This document shows positions 27,714 to 36,542 of a stretch of 64,000 bases of DNA, piece by piece; positions within the stretch are counted from its first letter, which is position 1, and every line of letters begins with the position of its first letter. The notes beneath the pieces are model-generated. The model was not told the origin of the DNA, searched no databases, and saw nothing but the letters and a program-made list of their open reading frames with translations. Both the position numbers and the translations under genes were made by a program. This stretch comes from Bacteroidota bacterium. Its GTDB lineage: Bacteria; Bacteroidota; Bacteroidia; AKYH767-A; 2013-40CM-41-45. The stretch is from positions 62,001 to 126,000 of the forward strand of contig JADKIH010000010.1 in NCBI GenBank assembly GCA_016721305.1, read 5' to 3'.

Positions 27714-28678
27714 CGGCGGATTAGGTTTTGGTAAAGGTTGATCAGTTTTAAAGTAAGTGATTGTTCGTCAATCTTCAATTCAAACACACGGTTTCTTCCA
27801 TTCGAACGTGTCGGTGAAGCGAGAATCTTTTTCAGACACTTTGAAAGCGCTGTCGGATTTTGTTCTGTTATAAAGTATGGACTGGTTTGATCGATCGTTT
27901 GTTTGATATCCCCGACATCGGTGGCTACAATCGGCAAATTACAAGCCATCGCTTCTTTAATGAGTGTCGGACTTCCTTCACTATCGCTGCACATCAACAA
28001 ACAATCAGAGGCATTAAGAAGAGCTACCATTTCATCTTGTTGTACGCCTCCGTTGAGAACGTACAATCGACTTTCCGGCAATGCCTCTTTTACTTCCTTA
28101 ATGGCCATCTCGGCTATATCGAGCCTTTTGACTGCGGCATTGTTATGATTAAAAATAATTACTTTCTCTGATTCTTTAATACCGGATTTTCGTTGAGCAT
28201 CGGCACGGTCCATCGGTTTGAAGACATCGGTATTCACTCCCATGGGCATAATTGAAACACTACTTTTCTTCCACCACAATTTACTCTTCAACGCTTCGCT
28301 CACACAAATGATCTGTGACGACCTAAGTGCTGCCAGTTGTGAAAGTATTTTCCGAAAGATTTCCTTTAACAAACTCTCGTCTTTCAAATAATTCAAATCA
28401 CTTCCGTGATAAGTGATCACAAGAGGTTTCAAATTAGAATAGGCAGCAAAAAATGCCGTCATCGTTCCGTAATGCACGTGAATCAGGTCGGGTTTGAATT
28501 CGGACAGCTTCTTTCTGAAACGACGAAATTCACTCCACATCACAAGAGGGTTTGTGCGGGAAGAAAGATAGAAGCCATCAGCCTCAATCTTACTTGCCTG
28601 CAAGCTCTTCAATTGTCTTTTTGCAAAGATCATCGAATTGCCTTGCTCTTCTCCCGGAATAATAAATAAAACCCTCAT
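27710..28678 (-). CDS. glycosyltransferase family 4 (GT-B fold)
   Basis: A 322-residue GT-B glycosyltransferase. The N-terminal domain carries HVHYGTMTAFFAA and ITYHGSDLNYL, typical of the acceptor side. The C-terminal nucleotide-sugar domain has MPMGVNTDVF, VIIFNHNNAAVKRLDIA and the E-x7-E-like segment SDSEGSPTLIKEAMACNLPIVATDVGD. It should transfer a sugar during surface polysaccharide assembly; donor and acceptor are not predictable. The start at 28678 (MRVLFIIPGEE) is preferred over upstream in-frame codons, which derive from the repeat region. It is the first gene of a two-gene operon with the Wzy-like polymerase. Confidence 0.87.
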   Translation of the reverse strand: MRVLFIIPGEEQGNSMIFAKRQLKSLQASKIEADGFYLSSRTNPLVMWSEFRRFRKKLSEFKPDLIHVHYGTMTAFFAAYSNLKPLVITYHGSDLNYLKDESLLKEIFRKILSQLAALRSSQIICVSEALKSKLWWKKSSVSIMPMGVNTDVFKPMDRADAQRKSGIKESEKVIIFNHNNAAVKRLDIAEMAIKEVKEALPESRLYVLNGGVQQDEMVALLNASDCLLMCSDSEGSPTLIKEAMACNLPIVATDVGDIKQTIDQTSPYFITEQNPTALSKCLKKILASPTRSNGRNRVFELKIDEQSLTLKLINLYQNLIRR

Positions 28679-28730
28679 AAACAGCAGGTTGCTTTTTCTT
28701 GTCGATTGCAAAAGTATTCTTTTTTTGAAT

Positions 28731-28862
28731 ATTGGGGATTGAAGGTGGTAAGTAGTAAGTGGTAAGTAGTAAGTTGACTTGTTGTTAAATGCTTTGAACA
28801 CCCGGTTTAGAGTAGACAGGGTTGTTTGAGGGCTGATCTTCAATCTTCAATTTTCAATCTTC
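28731..28862. repeat. mixed heptamer arrays in a divergent intergenic region
   Basis: The left array 28731-28779 has ATTGGGG, ATTGAAG, GTGGTAA, GTAGTAA, GTGGTAA and GTAGTAA, then the cap GTTGACT, all in one register, so two unit families join without losing phase. The right array 28835-28862 has GATCTTC, AATCTTC, AATTTTC and AATCTTC, the reverse complement of the ATTGAAG family. About 55 bases lie between. The pair sits between the start of a glycosyltransferase gene and wecB, where promoters for both would be expected. Confidence 0.9.
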
Positions 28863-28930
28863 AATACCTCTCCTTCGTCGATTTTTGCCCAAAAAATTGT
28901 ACTATTGCGATTAGAGTCAATTCTTAATCT

Positions 28931-30004
28931 ATGAAAGTTTTAACCATCGTTGGTGCACGTCCTCAATTTGTGAAAGCTGCGGCTGTGAGCAGAGTGATGA
29001 GCGCGAATTCACGCATCAATGAGCTCATTCTGCACACCGGTCAGCATTACGACGATAAAATGTCGGGTGTTTTTTTTCGAGAAATGAATATTCCTCCGCC
29101 GGCTATCAATCTGGAAATTCAATCGTCGTTGCATGGCGAGATGACAGGACAAATGCTCACCGGAATCGAAAAATTCATTCTTCAGGAAAAGCCGGATGCG
29201 GTAATGGTGTATGGCGATACAAATTCTACTCTTGCCGCTGCTCTTGCTGCGACAAAATTGCACGTTAAGTTAATACACGTCGAAGCCGGCCTGCGCTCTT
29301 ACAATATGGCTATGCCGGAGGAAGTGAATCGCATTCTGACCGACCGGGTTTCAAACTTACTGTGTTGTCCGACCGAACAGGCGGTGAAAAATCTGAAGGA
29401 AGAGGGATTCGATAAAATGCAAAATGTTGTCGTAAACACCGGCGATGTAATGCAGGATGCTGCTATCTATTACTCAAAGATGGCTCCTGCGCATTCGAAA
29501 ATCATCGCCACGCTGCCGTTTAAGAATTTTATTCTTTGTACTCTGCATCGTCAGGAAAACACAAATGATCTGAATCGTCTCAAATCAATTATTGACGCCA
29601 TCAACACTATTTGTAAAGATATTCCTGTCATACTGCCTCTGCATCCGAGAACGAGAAAAACATTGGAACAATCGGGATTGAAAACTGATTGTATGGTGAT
29701 AGATCCTGTCGGGTATTTCGACATGATCGAACTGATTCGTCATTCTTCATTAGTAATGACTGATAGCGGAGGCTTACAGAAAGAAGCTTATTTCTTTTCG
29801 AAGCTCTGTGTAACATTGCGCGACGAAACTGAATGGGTTGAACTCATCGAAAATGGCTTCAACGTTTTGGCCGGAGCCGATAAAGAGAAAATTATTTCCG
29901 AAGTGAGAGCTTCGCTTTCGCGTGAATTTAAATCCGGCACCGAATTGTATGGTGGCGGTCATGCATCCGAACATATTGTAGAAGCCATAGAGAAATACAT
30001 CTAA
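28931..30004 (+). CDS. wecB: UDP-N-acetylglucosamine 2-epimerase (non-hydrolysing)
   Basis: A 357-residue cytoplasmic enzyme interconverting UDP-GlcNAc and UDP-ManNAc, supplying ManNAc or a derivative for the polysaccharide. Family motifs are complete: VGARPQFVKAA at the N-terminus, HTGQHYDDKMSG, VYGDTNSTLA, HVEAGLRS, LCTLHRQENT and TDSGGLQKEA, and a GGHASEHIVEAI end. Length and frame are normal. One base separates its stop from the next glycosyltransferase start, so the two are co-transcribed. The divergent repeat arrays upstream probably contain or flank its promoter. Confidence 0.94.
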   Translation: MKVLTIVGARPQFVKAAAVSRVMSANSRINELILHTGQHYDDKMSGVFFREMNIPPPAINLEIQSSLHGEMTGQMLTGIEKFILQEKPDAVMVYGDTNSTLAAALAATKLHVKLIHVEAGLRSYNMAMPEEVNRILTDRVSNLLCCPTEQAVKNLKEEGFDKMQNVVVNTGDVMQDAAIYYSKMAPAHSKIIATLPFKNFILCTLHRQENTNDLNRLKSIIDAINTICKDIPVILPLHPRTRKTLEQSGLKTDCMVIDPVGYFDMIELIRHSSLVMTDSGGLQKEAYFFSKLCVTLRDETEWVELIENGFNVLAGADKEKIISEVRASLSREFKSGTELYGGGHASEHIVEAIEKYI

Positions 30005-30005
30005 G

Positions 30006-31232
30006 ATGCGTCTTCTTATTCTCACGCAATATTTTCCACCTGAAGTAGGCGCTCCTCAAAATCGCTTGTTCGAATTAGCAGTGCGTTTGCAGAAAATGGG
30101 AGTAGAGGTAACGGTTCTCACCGCAATGCCGAACTATCCGAAGATGGTTGTATTTCCTGAGTATGCCGAAAAAAAATATTTCTACGAGGAAATGCAGGGT
30201 ATTAAAGTGCATCGTGCATCGATTTATGTAACACGAAACCGATCTATTCTCCATCGTTTACTCAACTATTTCTCTTTTGTTTTTACATCCTTGTGGATCG
30301 GCTTTCGGAAAACAGAAAAGTTCGATTTTATTTTCTGTGAAAGTCCGCCGCTCTTCCTCGGAATTTCAGCCTACTTACTGGCAAAGTTCAAACGAGCGAG
30401 AATGATTATGAATATTTCTGATCTCTGGCCCGAGAGCGCTGAAAAACTGGGATTAGTTACAAATAAATTTTTCCTCGGTGTTTCAACATGGCTCGAGGAA
30501 TTTCTGTATCGTAAATCAAAACTTGTCTGCGGTCAAACGATGGGTATTGTAAAAAATATTCAAACACGTTTCCCCAATAAATTGGTTTACTGGTTGCCGA
30601 ATGGTGTCGACTTATCATACTACAATCCTGATTTGTATTCAAACGAATGGAAAGCTCGTTCAGGTTTTGATAACGATGATCAGCTTTTTCTCTACGGGGG
30701 TATTATCGGTTACGCGCAAGGTCTCGATGTAATTCTCCAGGCAGCAGATCTGGTAAGAGATTTAACACGAGTGAAAATTATAATGCTGGGCGACGGTCCG
30801 GAGAAGGAACGACTTGTTGCCGAAGCACAGCGAATGAATCTATCTAATATTGTCTTCCTGGATCCCGTTCCTAAAACGGAAATGCCATATATCGTAGCGG
30901 CATCATCCGCGGCAATCATTCCATTGAGGCGTCTCGAATTATTCAAAGGTGCAATTCCCTCAAAAATATTCGAATCGCTTGCCATGAAAAAGGCGATCTT
31001 GCTTGGAGTAGAAGGAGAGGCGAAAGAACTTTTTATCGACTAAGGAAAATGCGGAATGGCATTTACACCGGAATCTGCTTCCGAATTGGCTGAGTGCATT
31101 CGCTATATGCTGGAACATCCGGAAAAATCGAAGGAGTGGGGTGAGAATGCAAGAAAGTATGCCGATAAAAAATTCAACAGAAATGAAATTGCAACGCAGT
31201 TTTTCTCGTTACTAAAAGAGAATATGAACTAG
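30006..31232 (+). CDS. glycosyltransferase family 4 (WbuB-like), interrupted by in-frame TAA
   Basis: A GT-B glycosyltransferase of 408 codons similar to WbuB of O-antigen and colanic-type clusters. The N-terminus RLLILTQYFPPEVGAPQNR is typical. Further motifs are NISDLWPESAEKLG, LPNGVDLSYYNP, MLGDGPEKERL and AAIIPLRRLELFKGAIPSKIFESLAM. An in-frame TAA stands at 31041-31043. The codons after it continue the family ending in the same frame (GKCGMAFTPESASELAE to LLKENMN), so only one base change (for example GAA to TAA) breaks the gene. This may be a real nonsense mutation or a base error. If real, 63 C-terminal residues are lost. It is co-transcribed with wecB and overlaps the next gene. Confidence 0.85.
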
Positions 31233-32383
31233 TGTGTCTATCAAATAACGATGCTGTCATTGAAACGCGCTTTGGCACTCGTGCTTTTACAACACACTTT
31301 GCTTCAAAGCAGATGTATCTTTTTATGGTGGGATTGTATGTATACTATCTCATCGGTATGTTGTGGACAGAGCATTATAATTTAGGTTGGTCTGATCTTG
31401 GAATAAAAGTTACTCTGCTTGTTTTTCCCTTTCTGTTTCATGGTTTGCCTTTGAAACGCTCAAGTTTAAAGTACATCGGACTTTCGCTCATCGCGGGTTC
31501 GTTAGTTGCTATTTTGATTTGTCTGATGAATGCTATTCGGCATTATGCCGTTCATCCTGATATCAACTTTTTCTATTACACACTTTTCTCCGTTATATTA
31601 CATCCTACGTACTTTACGATGTATCTCAATTTGTCAATTCTATTTCTGATACAATACATTTTTGATCTGGAATCAGGATACAAAAGACAATTGTGGACAT
31701 CGTTGTTTCTGCTCTTACTTTTCTTTGCAACGGTTATTGCTGTGAATTCCAGAATCGCCATGCTTACTACTTTTGCTACAACAATTGTGTACGTGATCAT
31801 GGAATCTTATAAACGTAAAACTTTGCTGAGTAATCTGCGCAACTATCTGTTCTTCTCGGTAGTACTTCTCGGGGTATTTACTCTCTTGCTTAAAGGACAA
31901 AACCGATTTGGACAAATATCCGAGGTCATTGAGAAGAAGGAGTATGAATCAGCTACCATCGATACACTAGGAAGTTCTGAATACAATAGCACAACTGCAC
32001 GTATCGGCTTGCTTAAAAATGGTATTGGAATGTTTCGGGAGCACTGGACGTTCGGAGTTGGCACCGGTGATGTGATGCCGGAAACTGTACAACGGCTCGA
32101 TAAAACCGGTTTTCACTACCTGGCAAAAAAGTATTCAGGCGCTCACAATCAGTATTTGCAAACAGCCATGACGCTTGGAATTGTCGGTTTGCTCTTGCTT
32201 CTGGCTGTCTTATTTGTCCCATTGTATCAGTATTTCAGGGGTAAAGAGTATCTGTTTCTCGCATTTATGCTGATTGTTATCGCAAATGCCGTCGGAGATA
32301 CCATCCTCAGAGCCTCTTCGCTCTATTTCTTCTCATTTTTTGGGTGTTATTTCTACAAATTGTTCAAAACAGAGCGTGAATAG
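31232..32383 (+). CDS. O-antigen ligase family membrane protein, N-terminus possibly short
   Basis: A 383-residue multi-helix protein with the Wzy_C/O-antigen ligase signature: VNSRIAMLTTFATT before a periplasmic loop, then FGVGTGD, SGAHNQYLQTAMTLGIVG and C-terminal helices. Such proteins attach or polymerise glycans at the outer face of the inner membrane. The best start is a GTG at 31232 overlapping the TAG of the preceding gene (TAGTG), or ATG 31313. Relatives usually have one or two more helices before LFMVGLYVYYLIGMLW, so the N-terminus appears short by roughly 50 residues, from a deletion or a sequence error at the junction. It belongs to the wecB operon. Confidence 0.8.
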   Translation: MCLSNNDAVIETRFGTRAFTTHFASKQMYLFMVGLYVYYLIGMLWTEHYNLGWSDLGIKVTLLVFPFLFHGLPLKRSSLKYIGLSLIAGSLVAILICLMNAIRHYAVHPDINFFYYTLFSVILHPTYFTMYLNLSILFLIQYIFDLESGYKRQLWTSLFLLLLFFATVIAVNSRIAMLTTFATTIVYVIMESYKRKTLLSNLRNYLFFSVVLLGVFTLLLKGQNRFGQISEVIEKKEYESATIDTLGSSEYNSTTARIGLLKNGIGMFREHWTFGVGTGDVMPETVQRLDKTGFHYLAKKYSGAHNQYLQTAMTLGIVGLLLLLAVLFVPLYQYFRGKEYLFLAFMLIVIANAVGDTILRASSLYFFSFFGCYFYKLFKTERE

Positions 32384-32443
32384 GTGTTTTTTTCCAATGC
32401 TTGTTTTTATCTTCGTCCCCCTATAGCTCAATACCCACAAGCC

Positions 32444-33667
32444 ATGATTCCTTTTTCTCCTCCGAGAATAGATCAGAAAATTATAGACGAAGTGACCGAT
32501 ACCCTGCGCTCCGGATGGATTACGACCGGACCGAAGACGAAGAAATTCGAAAAACTTCTTGCAGCTTATTGTGGAAATGAAGCTACGCTTTGCCTGAACT
32601 CAGCAACAGCAGGACTTGAATTGATGCTACGTTGGTTTGGAGTAAAGGAAGGCGACGAAGTTATTCTGCCTTCGTATACCTATTCGGCAACCGCCAATGT
32701 AATCATGCATTGTGGCGCCAAACCGGTATTTGTTGATGTGCGCGATGATTTCAATATCGATCCGCATGCCATTCGTGCTGCTATCACAACAAAGACGAAA
32801 GTAATCATGCCGGTAGATTTCGGCGGCTGGCCTTGCGATTATGAAGCTATCAATGAATTGGTGAACGACATCGATGAGCGTGAAAAATTTACGCCGACAA
32901 ATGATATTCAAAAGCAATTGGGCCGCATCATGGTTTTGTCGGATGCAGCCCATTCATTGGGAGCTGTTCGTCACGGCAAAAAAACCGGATCACTGACTGA
33001 TTGTTCTGTGTTCTCGTTTCATGCAGTAAAAAATCTGACTACGGCAGAAGGCGGTGCTATTGCATTGAATTTCCCCAAACCATTCGATAATCAGGCCATC
33101 TATCAATATCTGTGTGTGAAGTCACTTCACGGACAGAACAAAGATGCGCTCGCTAAAATGCAAAAAGGAAACTGGCGTTATGATATTGTAGAGGCGGGTT
33201 ATAAAATGAATATGACCGATATTCTTGCATCCATCGGCCTGGTTGAACTGGAGCGATACGATAGCGAAACTCTGGTTCGCCGAAAAGAAATTTGTCAGGC
33301 TTATGATGAAGCTTTTCAGAATTCGCCGTGGGCTATTCTTCCGGTTCAAAAAAATGCCGGACAGGAATCGTCGTATCACTTATATCCATTGCGAATTAAA
33401 GGGATCGATGAAAATCTGCGTGATAAAATCATGCAGCATATTTTTGACAAAGACATCAGCGTGAACGTGCATTTTATTCCGGTTCCAATGATGAGTTATT
33501 ATAAATCACTCGGATATTCAGTCGATAATTATCCGATTTGCTATTCAAATTACAGTCGTGAAATTTCATTACCGGTATTTTACGATCTCACTAACGAACA
33601 AATTCAACAAATCACACAAGCTGTAATTTCTTCCGTTGAAGAAGAAATCTATATCCGTAAATCATGA
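32444..33667 (+). CDS. DegT/DnrJ/EryC1/StrS-family sugar aminotransferase
   Basis: A 407-residue PLP-dependent aminotransferase that adds an amino group to a nucleotide keto-sugar for the surface polysaccharide. Visible features are SGWITTGPKTKKFE and LNSATAGLEL near the N-terminus, LPSYTYSATANVI, the cofactor-binding Asp167 in LSDAAHSLGA, the Schiff-base Lys196 in FHAVKNLTTAEGGA, and NVHFIPVPMMSYY near the end. A roughly 20-residue insert around residue 145 (DIDEREKFTPTNDIQ) is longer than in ArnB. The start at 32444 gives MIPFSPPRID, the usual family N-terminus. Its stop overlaps the next gene (ATGA), so it is part of the operon. The product sugar is unknown. Confidence 0.93.
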   Translation: MIPFSPPRIDQKIIDEVTDTLRSGWITTGPKTKKFEKLLAAYCGNEATLCLNSATAGLELMLRWFGVKEGDEVILPSYTYSATANVIMHCGAKPVFVDVRDDFNIDPHAIRAAITTKTKVIMPVDFGGWPCDYEAINELVNDIDEREKFTPTNDIQKQLGRIMVLSDAAHSLGAVRHGKKTGSLTDCSVFSFHAVKNLTTAEGGAIALNFPKPFDNQAIYQYLCVKSLHGQNKDALAKMQKGNWRYDIVEAGYKMNMTDILASIGLVELERYDSETLVRRKEICQAYDEAFQNSPWAILPVQKNAGQESSYHLYPLRIKGIDENLRDKIMQHIFDKDISVNVHFIPVPMMSYYKSLGYSVDNYPICYSNYSREISLPVFYDLTNEQIQQITQAVISSVEEEIYIRKS

Positions 33668-34980
33668 AAAAATTACTTTGCCTATTGTTTCTGATTGGTC
33701 AGGTTGCTCTGGCTCAGGAATCAGAACACATCAAACTTTCAGCCAACATTCTGGATGACCTTAGAGGCGGACGTTATAAAGAGGTAATGGCTATGCTCGA
33801 TACAGTTGTATTCACTAAAATGGATACAACTCATATTCGTCTATCATGGGAATCGGTAAATAAATCTGCCGGAAAGTTTGTAAAGGTCGACTCTGTAAGT
33901 ACTGCTGCACAACCTCCATTCGAAGTCGTTGTTCAGAAATGTAAGTTTGAAAAAAAGTATGTCAATTTTCGATTGATCTGGTCGAAGAATAATAAAGTGA
34001 AGGGAATGTACTTTATACCGGTAGACGATCGTCCTCCGTATAAAAATCCGTCATACTTCAATCCCGCTTCTTTTCAGGAAAAGAAAGTATTAGTCTCTAC
34101 CGGAAATTTCCGTCTTCCCGGAACCTTAACCATTCCGAATACTCCCGGAAAGCATCCTGTTGTTATTCTCATTCACGGTGCAGGTTCGAATGATCGTGAT
34201 GAAACAATGGGGCCGACAAAAATCTTCCGCGACATGGCTGCCGGCTTTGCTGCAAAAGGTATTGCTACGCTTCGTTATGAGAAACGATCACGTGTATTCA
34301 AGTCACGTATTCAACATCAAAAAGTGTTTACGGTTCGTGATGAAACATTGGATGATATCCCTGCAGCATTAGAAGTAGTTTGCAAGGACACTGCGATCGA
34401 TACAACGAATATATTTTTGATCGGACACAGCTTCGGAGGATTTTTGCTTCCGAGAATTGTCAAAGATAATCCTAAAGTGAAAGGACTTATTTACCTGGCT
34501 CCAAACGGAAGAAAGTTGGAAGATGTATTCGTAGATCAAACTGAATATATTTTGTCGGTCACAAATCAGTCGCCTGAATTTGTAAAACATGTGATGGATT
34601 CAGTAAAAGCCATTCAGTCTAAAATTCATGGCTTCACTAATTCTTCTTACAACGATTCAGCGCTCTTCTTCGAAGCACCTCCGGCATATTGGATCGATTT
34701 GCATAATTATAATGCAATTAAGGCTGCTTCTGAATTGAGCCAGCCGATGTTGTTTTTATACGGATTGCGTGATTATCAGAGTACTAACGAAGATGTCACT
34801 CTTTGGCAATCAGGTCTGAAAGCTAAAACTAATGTAGAGTTCAAAATCTATCCAAAATTAAATCATTTCTTTATAGCGGGTGAAGGAAAGAGTACGCCGG
34901 CCGAATATGAAAAGCCTGGTAATGTGGATGAGAGCGTAATTAACGATATTGCCGCCTGGATTTCAGGGAAGGGTAAATAA
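33664..34980 (+). CDS. secreted alpha/beta hydrolase with N-terminal DUF3887-like domain
   Basis: A 438-residue exported hydrolase. Residues 1-18 are a signal peptide (GQVALAQ). Residues about 25-120 resemble the DUF3887 domain found ahead of serine hydrolases. The alpha/beta domain has an oxyanion-type HGAGSNDRDE (171-180) and the nucleophile elbow GHSFGG with Ser256. A likely acid lies in LYGLRDYQST and the histidine in KLNHFFIAGEG. It probably cleaves an ester or amide in the periplasm. It overlaps the genes on both sides by 4 and 1 bases, so it is tightly integrated in the polysaccharide operon and may remove acyl groups from the glycan; that substrate is inferred only from context. Confidence 0.87.
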   Translation: MKKLLCLLFLIGQVALAQESEHIKLSANILDDLRGGRYKEVMAMLDTVVFTKMDTTHIRLSWESVNKSAGKFVKVDSVSTAAQPPFEVVVQKCKFEKKYVNFRLIWSKNNKVKGMYFIPVDDRPPYKNPSYFNPASFQEKKVLVSTGNFRLPGTLTIPNTPGKHPVVILIHGAGSNDRDETMGPTKIFRDMAAGFAAKGIATLRYEKRSRVFKSRIQHQKVFTVRDETLDDIPAALEVVCKDTAIDTTNIFLIGHSFGGFLLPRIVKDNPKVKGLIYLAPNGRKLEDVFVDQTEYILSVTNQSPEFVKHVMDSVKAIQSKIHGFTNSSYNDSALFFEAPPAYWIDLHNYNAIKAASELSQPMLFLYGLRDYQSTNEDVTLWQSGLKAKTNVEFKIYPKLNHFFIAGEGKSTPAEYEKPGNVDESVINDIAAWISGKGK

Positions 34981-35606
34981 TGAAGGGACTAAAGAAATTT
35001 ATGAATAAAAGTTTAATTCGATTGTTTGACATCTTGTTTTCCCTCGGTGGACTATTGGTGTTTTCTCCTATATTGGTATTCATCGCTATCGCAATTCTCA
35101 TCGATTCGCCCGGACCGGTCATTTTCCGTCAGTGGCGAGTAGGTCAGGGGAATCGCGATTTTCGGTTATTCAAGTTTCGTACGATGCATTTGGACTCAGA
35201 TAAGAAGGGTCTGATCACTGTCGGAACCCGGGATCCACGCGTTACCCGTACCGGCGTTTTCTTAAGAAAGTACAAGTTGGATGAACTTCCTCAATTGCTC
35301 AATGTATTGGTCGGCCAGATGAGTTTAGTCGGGCCAAGGCCTGAAGTTCGTCGTTATGCCGATCTTTTTACACCTGATCTGCAAGCTATCGTTCTCTCTG
35401 TTAAACCAGGAATTACAGATATCGCATCGATTGAATACTCAAACGAGAACGAATTACTTAGTAAAGTACAAGACCCCGAGCATTTTTATGTGAATGAAGT
35501 ACTTCCTGCAAAAATAAAACTGAACCTAATCTTCATCGAAAATCCTACTTTTGTTAATTACCTGCGTATTATCTTTCGCACTGTTGGGAAAATAATGACG
35601 CATTAA
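34980..35606 (+). CDS. undecaprenyl-phosphate sugar-1-phosphate transferase (initiating)
   Basis: A 208-residue bacterial sugar transferase (PF02397) that begins repeat-unit assembly by placing a sugar-1-phosphate on undecaprenyl phosphate at the inner membrane. The N-terminal re-entrant helix (about residues 12-40) is followed by SPGPVIFRQWRVGQ, FKFRTMHLDSD, the catalytic Asp-Glu in KYKLDELPQLLNVL and SLVGPRPE. It lacks the large CoA-like N-terminal half of WcaJ, so it is the short PglC/WecP-like form. The start overlaps the preceding stop (TAATG). It is the last gene of the operon. Together with flippase, polymerase and transferases it completes a Wzx/Wzy-type pathway. Confidence 0.93.
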   Translation: MKGLKKFMNKSLIRLFDILFSLGGLLVFSPILVFIAIAILIDSPGPVIFRQWRVGQGNRDFRLFKFRTMHLDSDKKGLITVGTRDPRVTRTGVFLRKYKLDELPQLLNVLVGQMSLVGPRPEVRRYADLFTPDLQAIVLSVKPGITDIASIEYSNENELLSKVQDPEHFYVNEVLPAKIKLNLIFIENPTFVNYLRIIFRTVGKIMTH

Positions 35607-35704
35607 ACTATCGTATTCATACTGAGTGATTCAGCCGTTTTAATCTGCGTTTTTTTAGCGGTAATCGGGTTAGTCAGACAAACACTTTTGATTTTAAATA
35701 TATT

Positions 35705-36521
35705 ATGAGAGTAAAAATTTCCTTTCTGAAAGTCCACGGAAGCAGTGGTACGGTTCCTCTTCACCATCAGAAAATCATTTCAGCATTCATGGAAGAAATT
35801 ATCCGTGAATTACCTGTTCAATCAGAATTTTACAATTTCTCTTCGCTAAAAGGAACCTCTAAGGTTCAGGCCGGACAAATTCGTTTCCTCAGCTCTAAAG
35901 TGTCGCTCGTGCTTTCTGCACCTGAACCTGAGTTCGTAGACAAGTGGGTGAAACAAATCTTTGACCGCCGTTTAGTGAGTTTCGCTAAATTGACTCTCGT
36001 TCCAAAATCATTCGAAGTAATTCCTGATCCGGAATTTAAATCGGTGATGAAATATGTTTGTATTTCACCAATGATTGCTCAACCTGCATTCGAAGCAGAT
36101 CCTGCCGGTAATATTCCGGATGCACTCGATCCTCGTACACAGGAATTCTCCGATCTTTTCTACGATGCAATTATGGATCGCATGGAAAGAGCAGGCTTCA
36201 ACGAAAAACAATTAGCTTCTTTCGCAGAGTTTGAAATCGTACCGGATGCCGGCTACGTTCAAAAGATCGCCGATACCCACAAGAAATTTGCACGTATCTA
36301 TAAGAACAATAATAACGAAACTATCTTCCGGATATCTTCTGCCATTCACGCTCCATGCTCATCCTCAAGTACAGAAATTTATCTGGGAATGCGGACTTGG
36401 CTTGAATACCGTTCAAGGTTATGGCATGGTCGATATCGTAGGAAATACAATCACAGCTGCTAACGCATCAGATGATTCAGAAGGTGCCGCGCCAATCGGA
36501 ACACCTGACTCAGAAGAGTAG
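35705..36521 (+). CDS. cas6: orphan CRISPR endoribonuclease Cas6 homologue, frame broken
   Basis: A RAMP-superfamily protein of about 271 residues after restoring one extra base near 36325. N-terminal: KISFLKVHGSSGTVPLHHQKI matches the first strand and the P-L-x-x-Q pattern of Cas6. The centre has VSLVLSAPEPEFVDKWVK, then VMKYVCISPMIAQPAF and a TQEFSDLFYDAIMDRMERAG helix. The C-terminus in the other frame has YLLPFTLHAHPQVQKFIWE and the glycine-rich loop CGLGLNTVQGYGMVDIV, the hallmark of Cas6. Cas6 cuts CRISPR precursor RNA; His19 or His20 is a possible catalytic residue. No CRISPR array and no other cas gene is in this window. It is a single-gene unit with its own terminator. It may process RNA from a distant array or have another RNA role. 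Confidence 0.82.
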
Positions 36522-36542
36522 TAGTTGAGAAAAATATCGGAA

